The position numbers and the translations under genes were made by a program. This document shows positions 8,188 to 15,904 of a stretch of 64,000 nt of DNA, piece after piece; within the stretch, counting starts at the first letter, position 1; every line of letters begins with the position of its first letter. The stretch spans positions 158,673 to 222,672 of the forward strand of contig NZ_BBOM01000013.1 of NCBI RefSeq assembly GCF_000974485.1, given 5' to 3'. This DNA is from Streptomyces sp. NBRC 109706 (GTDB lineage: Bacteria; Actinomycetota; Actinomycetes; Streptomycetales; Streptomycetaceae). The notes under the pieces are model-generated. The model saw only the letters and a list, made by a program, of their open reading frames with translations. It ran no database searches and was not told the DNA's origin.

Positions 8188-9159
8188 ATGCCCCCTCCCG
8201 ACCGCGACCCCGTCACCCGCCTGCTCGACCGCGCCGGCCTGCCCACCGACATCCGGGAGGCGCGCCCGCTGGGCGGCGGCACCTACAACACGCTCCGGCG
8301 CCTCACCCTGGCCGACGGCCGCGTGCTGATCGCGAAGCTCCCCCCGCCCTCCGAGGCACCGGCCATGACCTATGAACGGGGGCTGCTGCGCGGCGAGGCC
8401 GAGTTCTACCGCATAGCCGGGGAGCACCACGCCGCCCCCGTGCCCGAGGTGGTCTTCTTCGACGCGGCGGACCCCTCCGGGATGCTGATGACCGAGCGCC
8501 CCGGCCGCCCCTGGAACGAGGCCGGCACCGCGCTCGACGCCGACACCACCGCCGAACTGCGCCGCCAACTGGGCTCCTGTGTCGCCCGGTTGCACCGGAT
8601 CCCCGGCCCCCGCTTCGGCTACCCGGGCGGCGCGATCCCGATGGCCGACGGCTGGCGCGAGGCGTTCACCACGATGCTCGCCGCGCTCCTCCACGACGCG
8701 GAACGCTACCGTGCGCCCCTCCCGCACCCGCTGGCGCGGATACGCACGTTGACGACGGCCGCGGCCCCCGCACTGGACGAGGTCGGCACGCCGGCCCCGG
8801 TCCACTTCGACCTCTGGCAGGGCAATGTGCTGCTGCACAACGGCGAGATCAGCGCCCTGATCGACGGCGAGCGGCTTTTCTGGGGCGACCCGCTGGCCGA
8901 GCTGGTCTCCCTCAACCTGCTCGCCGACCCCCTCGGCGACCCCGACCTCCTCGCCGGCTACACATCCGCCGGCGGAACGCTCCCCACGGACGACACCGCC
9001 CTCGCCCGCCTCGCCCTCTACCAGGTCTACCTGTACCTGATCATGCTCACCGAGGGCGCCCCCCGCGCCTACCCCCGACGCCAACTGGAGTGGGCCCAGG
9101 ACACGGTGGCCCCCCAACTCGACGCGGCCCTCACCACCCTGGCCGAGCTGACCTCCTGA
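8188..9159 (+). CDS. APH-family kinase next to murQ
   Basis: The protein has 323 residues with the aminoglycoside phosphotransferase/choline kinase fold. It shows a glycine-rich start (PLGGGTYNTLRRL), Lys in VLIAKLPPP, the catalytic HFDLWQGNVLL loop near residue 210, and LIDGERLFWGDP, the metal-binding Asp segment, near 230. The fold phosphorylates small hydroxylated substrates. The position 11 bases after murQ makes an amino-sugar or other cell-wall sugar attractive as substrate; AmgK, a MurNAc kinase of Gram-negative recycling, belongs to the same fold. That link is inference. An antibiotic or fructosamine kinase remains possible. Confidence 0.75.
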   Translation: MPPPDRDPVTRLLDRAGLPTDIREARPLGGGTYNTLRRLTLADGRVLIAKLPPPSEAPAMTYERGLLRGEAEFYRIAGEHHAAPVPEVVFFDAADPSGMLMTERPGRPWNEAGTALDADTTAELRRQLGSCVARLHRIPGPRFGYPGGAIPMADGWREAFTTMLAALLHDAERYRAPLPHPLARIRTLTTAAAPALDEVGTPAPVHFDLWQGNVLLHNGEISALIDGERLFWGDPLAELVSLNLLADPLGDPDLLAGYTSAGGTLPTDDTALARLALYQVYLYLIMLTEGAPRAYPRRQLEWAQDTVAPQLDAALTTLAELTS

Positions 9160-9220
9160 CCGACCGACCCGCGCGGGAACGGACGACGGCACGCCGCCCG
9201 CCCCCGCGCGAAGCCCGGGG

Positions 9221-9967
9221 TCAGCGCCTCATCAGGGCGAAGACCCCCCAGCCGAGATACTCCCGCGTATAGCGCGCGTACCGCGCCGGCTCGGTGGTCA
9301 GCTCCTCCCGCACCTCGGGCGCCAGTTCGTCGTCCGGGTTCCGGTCGAGCCAACGCCGGAGGTTGAGCCACTGGGCCGCGGCATAGCGGTCCCAGCTGTC
9401 CTGGTCGGCCAGCACCATCTCCACGACGTCATAGCCGAGGTCGCCGAACCGCCCGATCAGCTCGGGCAGCACGAGGAAATCGCTCAGCCGGCCGGCATGG
9501 CAGGCCCGGGCGGCCTCCTCGTCCGGCGGCGTCCGACGCCAGTAGGGCTCGCCGATCAGCATCAGCCCACTGGGAAGGAGACTGCGGCTGAGCAGTTCGA
9601 CCGTCCCGGGGACGCCGTTCCCGATCCAGGTGGCCCCCACACAGGCGGCGAGATCGACCGGCCGGTCGGCGACATGCCCGGCGGCGTCCCCGTGGACGAA
9701 CTCCACCCGGTCGGCGACCCCCAACGCGACGGCCCGGGCCCGCGCCTGCTCGGTGAAGGCCGTGCTGATGTCCACACCGGTCCCGGTGAAGCCCAGCTCA
9801 CGCGCCCAGGTGCACAACATCTCGCCCGACCCACTGGCCAGGTCCAACACCCGCGCCCCCGGGGGCAGTCGCAGCGCCCGCCCCAGAGTGGCGAGCTTTT
9901 CGTCGGTCAGCGGATTGTGAATGCGGTGACCGCTCTCACGAATGGTGAAAATGCGAGGAAGATCCAT
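9221..9967 (-). CDS. class I SAM-dependent methyltransferase
   Basis: The protein has 248 residues from the ATG at 9967, which has an AAGGAT ribosome site 7 bases upstream. Motif I is VLDLASGSGEML near residue 40, followed by the acidic GTGVDISTAF strand and FVHGDAAG. The middle contains a WIGNGVPG loop and LIGEPYWRR, seen in many actinomycete small-molecule methyltransferases. Substrate unknown. It is the last gene of a minus-strand series (GRDP-like, methyltransferase, APH kinase, possible small peptide, this gene) and is about 65 bases from the peptide frame. Confidence 0.8.
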   Translation of the reverse strand: MDLPRIFTIRESGHRIHNPLTDEKLATLGRALRLPPGARVLDLASGSGEMLCTWARELGFTGTGVDISTAFTEQARARAVALGVADRVEFVHGDAAGHVADRPVDLAACVGATWIGNGVPGTVELLSRSLLPSGLMLIGEPYWRRTPPDEEAARACHAGRLSDFLVLPELIGRFGDLGYDVVEMVLADQDSWDRYAAAQWLNLRRWLDRNPDDELAPEVREELTTEPARYARYTREYLGWGVFALMRR

Positions 9968-10033
9968 GGGAGATCCTTGAGACAGGGCCCCTCCCAAACG
10001 CCACGCACGAGGGAAGCAGACGGCGGATACGCG

Positions 10034-10102
10034 TCAGGACGAGGCCAGAGAAATGAGGACGACCCGAGCGCTGCCTACGGCAGCGGCCTCCAGGACAGTC
10101 AT
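10034..10102 (-). CDS. possible 22-residue peptide between kinase and methyltransferase
   Basis: An ATG at 10102 with a strong GAGGTG ribosome site about 6 bases upstream opens a 22-codon frame that begins MTVLEAAAVG and ends LISLASS. It lies in the 204-base gap between the APH gene and the methyltransferase start. A perfect 7-bp hairpin (CGCTGCC-TAC-GGCAGCG, 10069-10085) sits inside the frame. It could be a translational leader controlling the methyltransferase, or a small peptide substrate. It could also be chance: only the ribosome site and placement support it. Confidence 0.35.
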   Translation of the reverse strand: MTVLEAAAVGSARVVLISLASS

Positions 10103-10171
10103 CAGCTCACCTCAGAAACGATCTCCACGGCAGCCCAATCGACCACCGCGCGGTCGAGAGTAACACTCCGC

Positions 10172-10981
10172 TCAGTAGTAGTGGATGGTCAGCCCCCGGT
10201 GGGCGGCCCAGGATTCGGCGGCGACGGCCATGGCTTCGAGCCAGGGCTCCTCCGGGCGGCGCAGCGCCCGGTCCCGGTTCAGGCGAGCGTAGGCGACGAC
10301 GAAGGCGTCGATCGCCTCGGGATCGGCCTCCGTCCACGCCGGGCAGCCCTTCGCCCAGGACTCGGCCACGGCCGGTGGATGCCGCGCACCGATGAACTGG
10401 AGAACCATCATCGCCGGATCGATAAAGGCGGCCCCCCGCGTCGGCCAGGCCCAGTCCACCACCCAACAGCGGTCGGGCCCGATCAGCAGGTTGCTCGGGT
10501 TGATGTCCGCGTGCAGAAGGGTGTCCCCCACAAACAGCTCCGGCGCCCCCCGATCCGCCCACCAGTCCCAACGGGTCTCCCGCCAATCCCGGGCGACCTC
10601 CGGCAACGGCAACTCGCCGATCCGGTTGACGAGTTCGACGACCGTCGACAGATCTCCCGAGCCCAAGCGGAAGTCCGTCCTGCGACCTTCCACAGACTCG
10701 AAGCCGAGAGCGACCCATTCCGAGTCCTCGGCCGTCCACAGCAATTCCGGGGCCAGAGTCCGGACAAACGGGTTGATCACCTTCTCCCGGAGAAGCTGCT
10801 CGTGCCACCCATCGGACCGCTTCCGCATCGCCTTGACAAAGAACCGCCCGGCTCCCCCGGAAACCACCGCTGTCACATCGGCGCTAAAACCCCGCTCCGT
10901 GGGTTCCACACGCGAGACGGGCCCCGTATAGAGGCGAATCACCTCCCGGAACCCCGGGCCGGGATCGGGCCTGGTCGTCAC
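10172..10981 (-). CDS. APH-family phosphotransferase
   Basis: This protein of 269 residues starts at a GTG that directly abuts the stop codon of the upstream methyltransferase (TGAGTG). It has the kinase core: FFVKAMRKR (nucleotide-binding Lys) near residue 47, the catalytic TLLHADINPSNLL near 154, and WVVDWAWPTRGAAFIDPA near 172 for magnesium. This arrangement is common in actinomycete phosphotransferase-enzyme-family proteins, which include antibiotic kinases and many of unknown substrate. Being translationally coupled to a methyltransferase suggests that the two act on one small molecule. Confidence 0.8.
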   Translation of the reverse strand: MTTRPDPGPGFREVIRLYTGPVSRVEPTERGFSADVTAVVSGGAGRFFVKAMRKRSDGWHEQLLREKVINPFVRTLAPELLWTAEDSEWVALGFESVEGRRTDFRLGSGDLSTVVELVNRIGELPLPEVARDWRETRWDWWADRGAPELFVGDTLLHADINPSNLLIGPDRCWVVDWAWPTRGAAFIDPAMMVLQFIGARHPPAVAESWAKGCPAWTEADPEAIDAFVVAYARLNRDRALRRPEEPWLEAMAVAAESWAAHRGLTIHYY

Positions 10982-11761
10982 TCAGGTCCTCGGAGAGCAC
11001 TCGGTACTCGGGTGACCGGGCCAGCATTCACCATCATGCGGCGCCGAACGAGCGCACAGCAGCAGCGTCGCCACCCCCTGCGCGCATGGCGCGCTCTCGG
11101 CCGATGCGGGCAGCACCTCGACGTCGATGTCGGCGAAGCCAGCCTCTTCGAGGAGTCCGACCCACACGTGTTCCCGCAGCACCCAGCGGCGCATCGTGGC
11201 GGGCTCGCCGTTCGGCCCCCTGGCCGAAACGTCCGCATGCGTGACGTCGGCCTCGGCCCGCTCACCGCTCGGATAGTGCGCGAGGGTGGAGAACACCAGC
11301 CGCCCCCCGGGCCGCAAGGCGGCCGCCGCCAAGGGCAGCAGGTCACGCGGGTCGGTGAAGTCCAGGGCCCCGAACACGCTGAACAACACGTCGTAGGCCC
11401 CGGGTGCGGTCCGCAGATGGGCCACCACGTCCGCGTGAACCAGCCGCAGACACGGCACGCGGTCAGCGAACAGATCACGCGCCATCGCATGCTGCGCGGC
11501 CGAGGCGTCAACCGCGTCGACCCTCCCCGGTCGGTGCCGGACGGCCAGGTACGCGGCATGACGCCCGGCCCCGGCGCCCAGGTCGGCGACGCACAAGCCG
11601 GTCAGATCCCCCAACACCTCCGCCCCCGGCCCGGCATCCTGCACATCCTGCACCCAAGCCCAACGGAAGTCCTCCGGCACACCACGCTCGACGGCAGCCC
11701 GCCTGCGGCCGTAGTGATACCAGAGATCGAGAGTGGCGGAGGTGGTGGTCACCCGCCCCAT
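10982..11761 (-). CDS. class I SAM-dependent methyltransferase
   Basis: The protein has 259 residues. It opens with SATLDLWYHYGRRRAA and then the SAM-binding motif LCVADLGAGAGRHAAYLA near residue 55. The acidic VDAVDAS strand follows, then a DVLFSVFGALDFTDP motif and LRPGGRLVFSTLAH. It resembles actinomycete methyltransferases annotated only as class I SAM-dependent. The stop codon abuts the GTG of the APH kinase, giving tight coupling. It lies second in the series, after the GRDP-like gene and a 106-base gap. The C-terminal ~20 residues are polar and probably unstructured. Confidence 0.8.
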   Translation of the reverse strand: MGRVTTTSATLDLWYHYGRRRAAVERGVPEDFRWAWVQDVQDAGPGAEVLGDLTGLCVADLGAGAGRHAAYLAVRHRPGRVDAVDASAAQHAMARDLFADRVPCLRLVHADVVAHLRTAPGAYDVLFSVFGALDFTDPRDLLPLAAAALRPGGRLVFSTLAHYPSGERAEADVTHADVSARGPNGEPATMRRWVLREHVWVGLLEEAGFADIDVEVLPASAESAPCAQGVATLLLCARSAPHDGECWPGHPSTECSPRT

Positions 11762-11867
11762 CCTCGCCGGTTCGACGCGACGAGGGGCGAGTTCGCCAGA
11801 AACTCGCCAGAGGATGCCTAGCCCCTGGTTGGCCGGCCAGGGGCCGGAGCACCATCAGACCGTTCGG

Positions 11868-12329
11868 TCAGTGCGAGTCATTACCGGGGCGGCACGGCCC
11901 ACACTTCGCGGCGTCAACCCACAGCGGGAGGTCGACTTCCCAGCCGTCGGCGGCGACGCGTCGTGCGGTTCGCGCGACGGACCCGTCGTCCTTGAACTCC
12001 ACCAGCGGCACATGGTGCAGGAAGTGGCCCTCGTTGAACCGATTACACAGTTCCGCATAGGCCACGGTGTCGAGGATGATCGTGTGCACACCGATGTCGA
12101 CGAGGCTGCTGGGTGCCAGCCCCAGCCGCTCGCCCCGGTGGGCCATCGCGGTCAACAGATAGGCATAGCCCTGGCCCAGAACACGGGTCGCCATCACCGA
12201 GTCGTAGGGATAGTCGCGCTGGAGAAGCGCCACCTGCTTGTCCCACAGCGGGTCCGGAACGACCTCGCGAGCGGGGCGCGGTGGAACCGTCCCCGAACTG
12301 GTCGGCTGCACACTGACTACGGTTGACAT
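11868..12329 (-). CDS. GRDP/DUF1399-like small protein
   Basis: The protein has 153 residues from the ATG at 12329, with a GGAGG ribosome site. Its central pattern (SSLVDIGVHTIILDTVAYAEL, then FLHHVPLVEF) resembles bacterial proteins related to the glycine-rich-domain-containing/DUF1399 group: DIG.H..I....Y...C then HH. It ends with a CGPCRPGNDSH tail that could bind metal. Function is unknown. It is the first gene of the minus-strand series ending at 9221 and is divergent from the XRE-TPR regulator, with a palindromic candidate operator between them. Confidence 0.6.
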   Translation of the reverse strand: MSTVVSVQPTSSGTVPPRPAREVVPDPLWDKQVALLQRDYPYDSVMATRVLGQGYAYLLTAMAHRGERLGLAPSSLVDIGVHTIILDTVAYAELCNRFNEGHFLHHVPLVEFKDDGSVARTARRVAADGWEVDLPLWVDAAKCGPCRPGNDSH

Positions 12330-12425
12330 GCTGCCTCCGATGGGTGAACGCCCCGCGCATCGGGGCGACGCGTCCAGGACACCGCTTCGGCCGCCCAAAC
12401 GGCAGTCAACTCTCCGACTCTGCAA

Positions 12426-12449
12426 GGCGTTTGCATGTCCTGCAACGCC
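12426..12449. promoter_or_regulatory. candidate operator between divergent genes
   Basis: GGCGTTTGCA and TGCAACGCC form an inverted repeat (9 of 10 positions) around a 5-base centre, and a further TGCAA-N5-TTGCA overlaps its left side. It lies in the 187-base gap between the GRDP-like gene and the XRE-TPR regulator, a usual place for an autoregulatory site that controls both directions. Also in the gap is a GCCCCG/CGGGGC hairpin near 12350-12368. Confidence 0.4.
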
Positions 12450-12516
12450 GCTCGACGGACCAGTTCCGAGCGCCTACCGTGGAACCCCGGTCGTGTGGCA
12501 TGGGAGGCCTCTGCCC

Positions 12517-13809
12517 ATGGACCCTTTCTGGAGCACCCCGAAGGTGCGTGCGTTAGCCGAACAACGCACCCCTGGGGCGCTGATCAGGCTCGGCCGCGAA
12601 CATCGCGGATGGACTCTGGCTGCGCTTGGCGCCCGGCTGGGCTGCTCGGCGGCCACGATGTCCCGTCTGGAGCGTCGGACCCGAATTACGGATCTGACCC
12701 TGGTCCAGCGCGCCGCACTGGAGGTCGGAATGCCCCGACACATCCTCGCGACTTCTCTCGCACCGCCCCTCTCTGCCATCCCGGTGGCGGCTATGGTGAC
12801 GACCCATCATCATGCCGTCGAGGAGGACCCCATGCGCCGCCGCTCGCTGATCACCGCTACGGTGGCAGCCGGTCCGATCGCCCTGATGGCCGGACTGGAC
12901 GAGGCACTGGCCGAGCCCCCGCCCGCGACCCCCGGCGCGGCAGCGCTCGACGCGCGGCTGGTCAGAGCCAGAGGTCTGTACGACTCGGGAGCCCACCATC
13001 GGCTGCTCGCCGCACTCCCCGGGCTCATCGCCGACGCGCACGCTGCCGCAGGGACACGCGGCGACTTTGACCGGGCCCGACTCTCCACCGTCTACAGCCT
13101 GACCTCCGCCCTGCTGGTCAAGCTGGGCCGCTACGACCGCGCCCGACTGACCGCCGACCGGGCCCGCACCTGGGCCGAGGTGTCCGGCTCCCCGCTCGCG
13201 GCGGCAGCAGCGGCCCGGGAGTTGGCCATCGTCCTGCGCCACCAGGACCAAGCGCTCGCGGCCCAACGCCTGTTGACCACGGCCGCCGCCGACGTCGAAG
13301 CCACGGGCCTGCGCACCGACGCCCACGCCTCCGCCTACGCCCAACTGCTCTGCACCCTCGCCTACACCGCCGCCCGGGGCGGCCAACGCGCCGGCGCACT
13401 GGCCATGACCGAGGAGGCCCACAACGCCGCCCGTCGGCTGCCGAGCACCGCCCCACCGGGGCGCCTGTTTGTCGTCACCCCCGCCTCCGTCGACCTCTAT
13501 GCCGTCGGCATCCACTGGGCCCTGGGCGACGCCGGCGCGGCCCTGGAAGCCGGCCGACACCTGCGCCCCGAGCAGTTCCCGACGGCCGAGCGCCGCGCGC
13601 GCATGAGCACCGACCTGGCCCGCGCCTGGTGGGCATGGCAACGCCCCGAACAGGCGGCACGCGAGCTGCTGTCGGCCTACCGCACCAGCCCCGCCGAGGT
13701 CCACGACCGCCCAGCCATCCGCGACATCGTCCACGACCTGGCCGAACGCCACCCCCATGTCACGGGCGTCCGCGAACTGCGCACCGTCGTCAGCCCCGGT
13801 CGCGCCTAA
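12517..13809 (+). CDS. XRE-family regulator with TPR-like C-terminal domain
   Basis: The protein has 430 residues from the ATG at 12517. An XRE helix-turn-helix occupies residues ~18-75 (GWTLAALGARLGCSAATMSRLE). A linker contains the RRRSLITATVAAGPIALMAGL segment typical of Streptomyces XRE-TPR proteins. The remaining ~300 residues are Ala-rich helical repeats of the TPR type, ending with DIVHDLAERHPHVTGVRELR. Such regulators usually sense a peptide or small molecule through the repeats. The gene is divergent from the methyltransferase/kinase operon, which it probably controls. Its end overlaps the convergent DUF397 gene by 20 bases. Confidence 0.85.
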   Translation: MDPFWSTPKVRALAEQRTPGALIRLGREHRGWTLAALGARLGCSAATMSRLERRTRITDLTLVQRAALEVGMPRHILATSLAPPLSAIPVAAMVTTHHHAVEEDPMRRRSLITATVAAGPIALMAGLDEALAEPPPATPGAAALDARLVRARGLYDSGAHHRLLAALPGLIADAHAAAGTRGDFDRARLSTVYSLTSALLVKLGRYDRARLTADRARTWAEVSGSPLAAAAAARELAIVLRHQDQALAAQRLLTTAAADVEATGLRTDAHASAYAQLLCTLAYTAARGGQRAGALAMTEEAHNAARRLPSTAPPGRLFVVTPASVDLYAVGIHWALGDAGAALEAGRHLRPEQFPTAERRARMSTDLARAWWAWQRPEQAARELLSAYRTSPAEVHDRPAIRDIVHDLAERHPHVTGVRELRTVVSPGRA

Positions 13810-13990
13810 CCGAGCCGACGAACGAGGACCAGGCCGCCGGGGCGAAGGTGAACGCGCCCAAGCCGCGATCCTTACTGTCGCCGACCGCCAACAGGCCATC
13901 ATGAGTCAGCTGGACCTCCACGCACTCGCCGGCATCACCACTGCTGTAGCTGGACTTCCGCCAACCTCGCTCGGGCAGGTCATAACGCAT
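13790..13990 (-). CDS. DUF397 protein, copy 1
   Basis: The protein has 66 residues with the family pattern: WRKSSYSSGDAGECVEV, then VGDSKDR and the final FAPAAWSSFVG. DUF397 proteins are small actinobacterial partners of XRE regulators of the WhiJ type and affect development and antibiotic production. This is the distal copy of a tandem duplication. It differs from copy 2 mainly at a few positions in the middle and in the last ~9 residues. It has its own GAGGTG ribosome site and lies beyond the hairpin at 14029-14060, so it may be transcribed less than copy 2. Confidence 0.85.
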   Translation of the reverse strand: MRYDLPERGWRKSSYSSGDAGECVEVQLTHDGLLAVGDSKDRGLGAFTFAPAAWSSFVGSVRRDRG

Positions 13991-14028
13991 CCGCGCACCT
14001 CGCTTCTCTCGTCAGAGGACTCCTGCAA

Positions 14029-14060
14029 ATGCGGCTGCCCAGGAGGCTGGGCAGCCGCAT
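14029..14060. terminator. strong hairpin between the two DUF397 genes
   Basis: A 13-bp perfect stem (ATGCGGCTGCCCA with its complement) closes a GGAGGC loop. On the minus strand it follows copy 2 of DUF397 and is trailed by TTTG, so it is likely a terminator or attenuator between the duplicate genes. Confidence 0.6.
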
Positions 14061-14072
14061 ATGACAATCCTG

Positions 14073-14273
14073 TCAGTCGGCGTCAACCACAACCGTGTCG
14101 AGGAACGAGGACCAGGCAGCAGGCGCGAAGGTGAACGCACCCCGGCCGCGATCCTTGCTGTCGCCGACCGCCAGCAGGCCATCATGGGTCAGCTGGACCT
14201 CCACGCACGCGCCAGCATCACTGGTGCTGTAGCTGGACTTCCGCCAACCGCGCTCGGGCAGGTCATAACGCAT
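14073..14273 (-). CDS. DUF397 protein, copy 2
   Basis: The protein has 66 residues and the same start (MRYDLPERGWRKSSYS) and core (VQLTHDGLLAVGDSKDRG) as copy 1; only the tail (LDTVVVDAD) and a few inner residues differ. It lies 11 bases after the XRE regulator stop and is therefore the regulator's direct operon partner. By comparison with studied Streptomyces XRE/DUF397 pairs, the two proteins probably work as a regulator-modulator pair. Confidence 0.87.
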   Translation of the reverse strand: MRYDLPERGWRKSSYSTSDAGACVEVQLTHDGLLAVGDSKDRGRGAFTFAPAAWSSFLDTVVVDAD

Positions 14274-14284
14274 CTGTGCCTCAA

Positions 14285-15148
14285 CTAGCCTTCAAGATCT
14301 CTCGCAACCCGGGAGATCAACTCCTTGGACTCATCCGACGATAGCGCCTGAGCCCTGAGGTGGTCGCTGGTGCGGCGGAAGGCCCGGACCTCCTCTTCCT
14401 CCTCGATGAAGATGCGCCCGCCCAGATACTCGACGAAGGCGAACTCCATGCTGATCGGAGTCGGGTACGAGAAGAGCTTGAAGCCACCCTCCACACTGGC
14501 GTGGACACCGCAAGCGTAAGGGAGAACCTGCACGGTGAGCGTGGGCGGATTGCTGATCTCGATGAGTTTGCGCAACTGCTCGGCCTGCACCTTCGGGCCT
14601 CCCACCTGCCGACGGAGCGCGGCCTCGTCCAGCACAATGATCAGTTGAGGGGCATTGGGTTCGTCCAGAAGCCTCTGTCGGGTCAAGCGGACCTCAACAG
14701 CCTTCTCCACACCACCGATCGTCGGCACTGGGAAGCTGCTGATCAGCGCCCGCGCGTAGGCCTCGGTCTGGAGAATGCCGGGCACGAGGGTCGGCGAGAA
14801 CTGCATCATGCTGGATGCGGCGGACTCCAACTCGATGACCTGCTGTACGGATGGCGGGATCGTGCCGCGTTCCTGCTGCCACCAACCTCGCTTGCGCGAC
14901 TGGCGGTTGAGCTGATCCAGGGTCTCGAAGAGGCTGCCCTCGCCGTCCTCCACACCGTACAGCCGCAGCAGCTCGAAGAGTTCGGGGCGGCTGATGGGGC
15001 TGACGCCGTTCTCGATGCGGCTCAGGCGGGAGTCGTCCATATCCACATGCTCGGCGGCTGCCTCCTGCTTCACCCCGGCCGCCGCGCGCAGGCGCCGCAA
15101 CTCCAGCCCCACCAGATACCGCCGCAGCGTCAACGGTCGCTTCGCCAT
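14285..15148 (-). CDS. WhiJ-like XRE regulator with DUF5753 domain
   Basis: The protein has 287 residues from the ATG at 15148, which has a GAAGGAGGGG ribosome site. The N-terminal helix-turn-helix (AAGVKQEAAAEHVDMDDSRL, residues ~22-41) is followed by the DUF5753 core: QFSPTLVPGILQTEAYARAL near 120, VRLTRQRLL, LDEAALRR and VQVLPY. This layout defines the WhiJ-type regulators of Streptomyces, which are paired with DUF397 genes, as here. The effector is unknown. The gene is divergent from a Nudix-like operon, and two palindromes in the gap are candidate binding sites. Confidence 0.88.
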   Translation of the reverse strand: MAKRPLTLRRYLVGLELRRLRAAAGVKQEAAAEHVDMDDSRLSRIENGVSPISRPELFELLRLYGVEDGEGSLFETLDQLNRQSRKRGWWQQERGTIPPSVQQVIELESAASSMMQFSPTLVPGILQTEAYARALISSFPVPTIGGVEKAVEVRLTRQRLLDEPNAPQLIIVLDEAALRRQVGGPKVQAEQLRKLIEISNPPTLTVQVLPYACGVHASVEGGFKLFSYPTPISMEFAFVEYLGGRIFIEEEEEVRAFRRTSDHLRAQALSSDESKELISRVARDLEG

Positions 15149-15181
15149 GACCCCTCCTTCGCGATTCGCTCGAAGCACAGT

Positions 15182-15241
15182 CTGGCCTAGGCCAGTTGAA
15201 GGAAGGCAAGCCTTGTCACCCCCAAGAGTGAATGGGGGTGA
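15182..15241. promoter_or_regulatory. two palindromes in the XRE / Nudix-like divergent gap
   Basis: The 307-base gap between the WhiJ-like regulator and the Nudix-like operon has no convincing gene. It contains CTGGCCTAGGCCAG (perfect palindrome, 15182-15195) and TCACCCCCA-N8-TGGGGGTGA (9-bp arms, 15216-15241). Both lie within 95 bases of the regulator start, consistent with autoregulation or joint control of both directions. Confidence 0.4.
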
Positions 15242-15455
15242 GATTCTTGCAACTCGACCTTGCGGCAACCCGCAGGCAACCCCCATGCTGAGTCCACGAC
15301 GCGTTGCGCATGGCGCACTACGCGGAGTCGTCTGTCCCCGGGGCCGAGTCTGCCCAGTCATGGCCCCGGGGGGAGCCGTTGTCGTGCCGTTCGGCACCTG
15401 CCGCGCGCTCTGCGTTGCGCGCCTCAACAACCCTCCACCTGCACGGAGTTGCCCT

Positions 15456-15887
15456 ATGTCTTCGAACCTGGCCCTGCGGGTCACCCTGCTGGCCACCACC
15501 TACGACAACCACGTTCTGATGGTGCGCGACGGCGACGCCTGGGCCCTGCCGGGAGGCACCGTGCCTGCCGGGGAGTGCCCGGTGCGGGCCGCGCAGCGGA
15601 TCGCCCTCGAGCGGACGGGGTACTTCCAGCGGCTCGACCACGCGCTCGCCGTGAGCCTGGAGACCGACGCCGACGGCGAGTTGACCGGCGTGGAGTATCT
15701 GCTCGACGGCGGGCAGACGGGGACCGTGCCCACCGAGCCGGGTGCGCTTCGCGAGTCCGCGCGGTGGCGGCCGATGGACGAGCTGCTGGAGTCGCGGCCG
15801 GCGGTGCAGCACGCGTTGCTGGCGCTGGCGCGCGGGGAGCGCGTTCCGGTGTTGGTCAACGGCGAGCAGCCGACCGTCGCCGACTGA
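15456..15887 (+). CDS. Nudix-fold protein with degenerate Nudix box (copy 1)
   Basis: The protein has 143 residues. The N-terminal strand pattern (LRVTLLATTYDNHVLMVRDG) and PGGTVPAGECPVRAAQRIAL show the Nudix fold, but the catalytic REUXEE signature reads RIALER. Two of the metal-binding Glu positions are lost, so pyrophosphate hydrolysis is doubtful and a ligand-binding role is possible. The C-terminal half (RWRPMDELLES, then VPVLVNGEQP) is shared with the paralogue at 16744. It is the first gene of a five-gene operon. Confidence 0.75.
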   Translation: MSSNLALRVTLLATTYDNHVLMVRDGDAWALPGGTVPAGECPVRAAQRIALERTGYFQRLDHALAVSLETDADGELTGVEYLLDGGQTGTVPTEPGALRESARWRPMDELLESRPAVQHALLALARGERVPVLVNGEQPTVAD

Positions 15888-15904
15888 ACGGACGGTGACC
15901 GGAG

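Noticed and set aside
9497..11821. 774-codon plus-strand frame over the methyltransferase/kinase operon
   Set aside because: Its product has low-complexity, Pro/Arg/His-rich sequence with no domain, while the three minus-strand genes have clear motifs.
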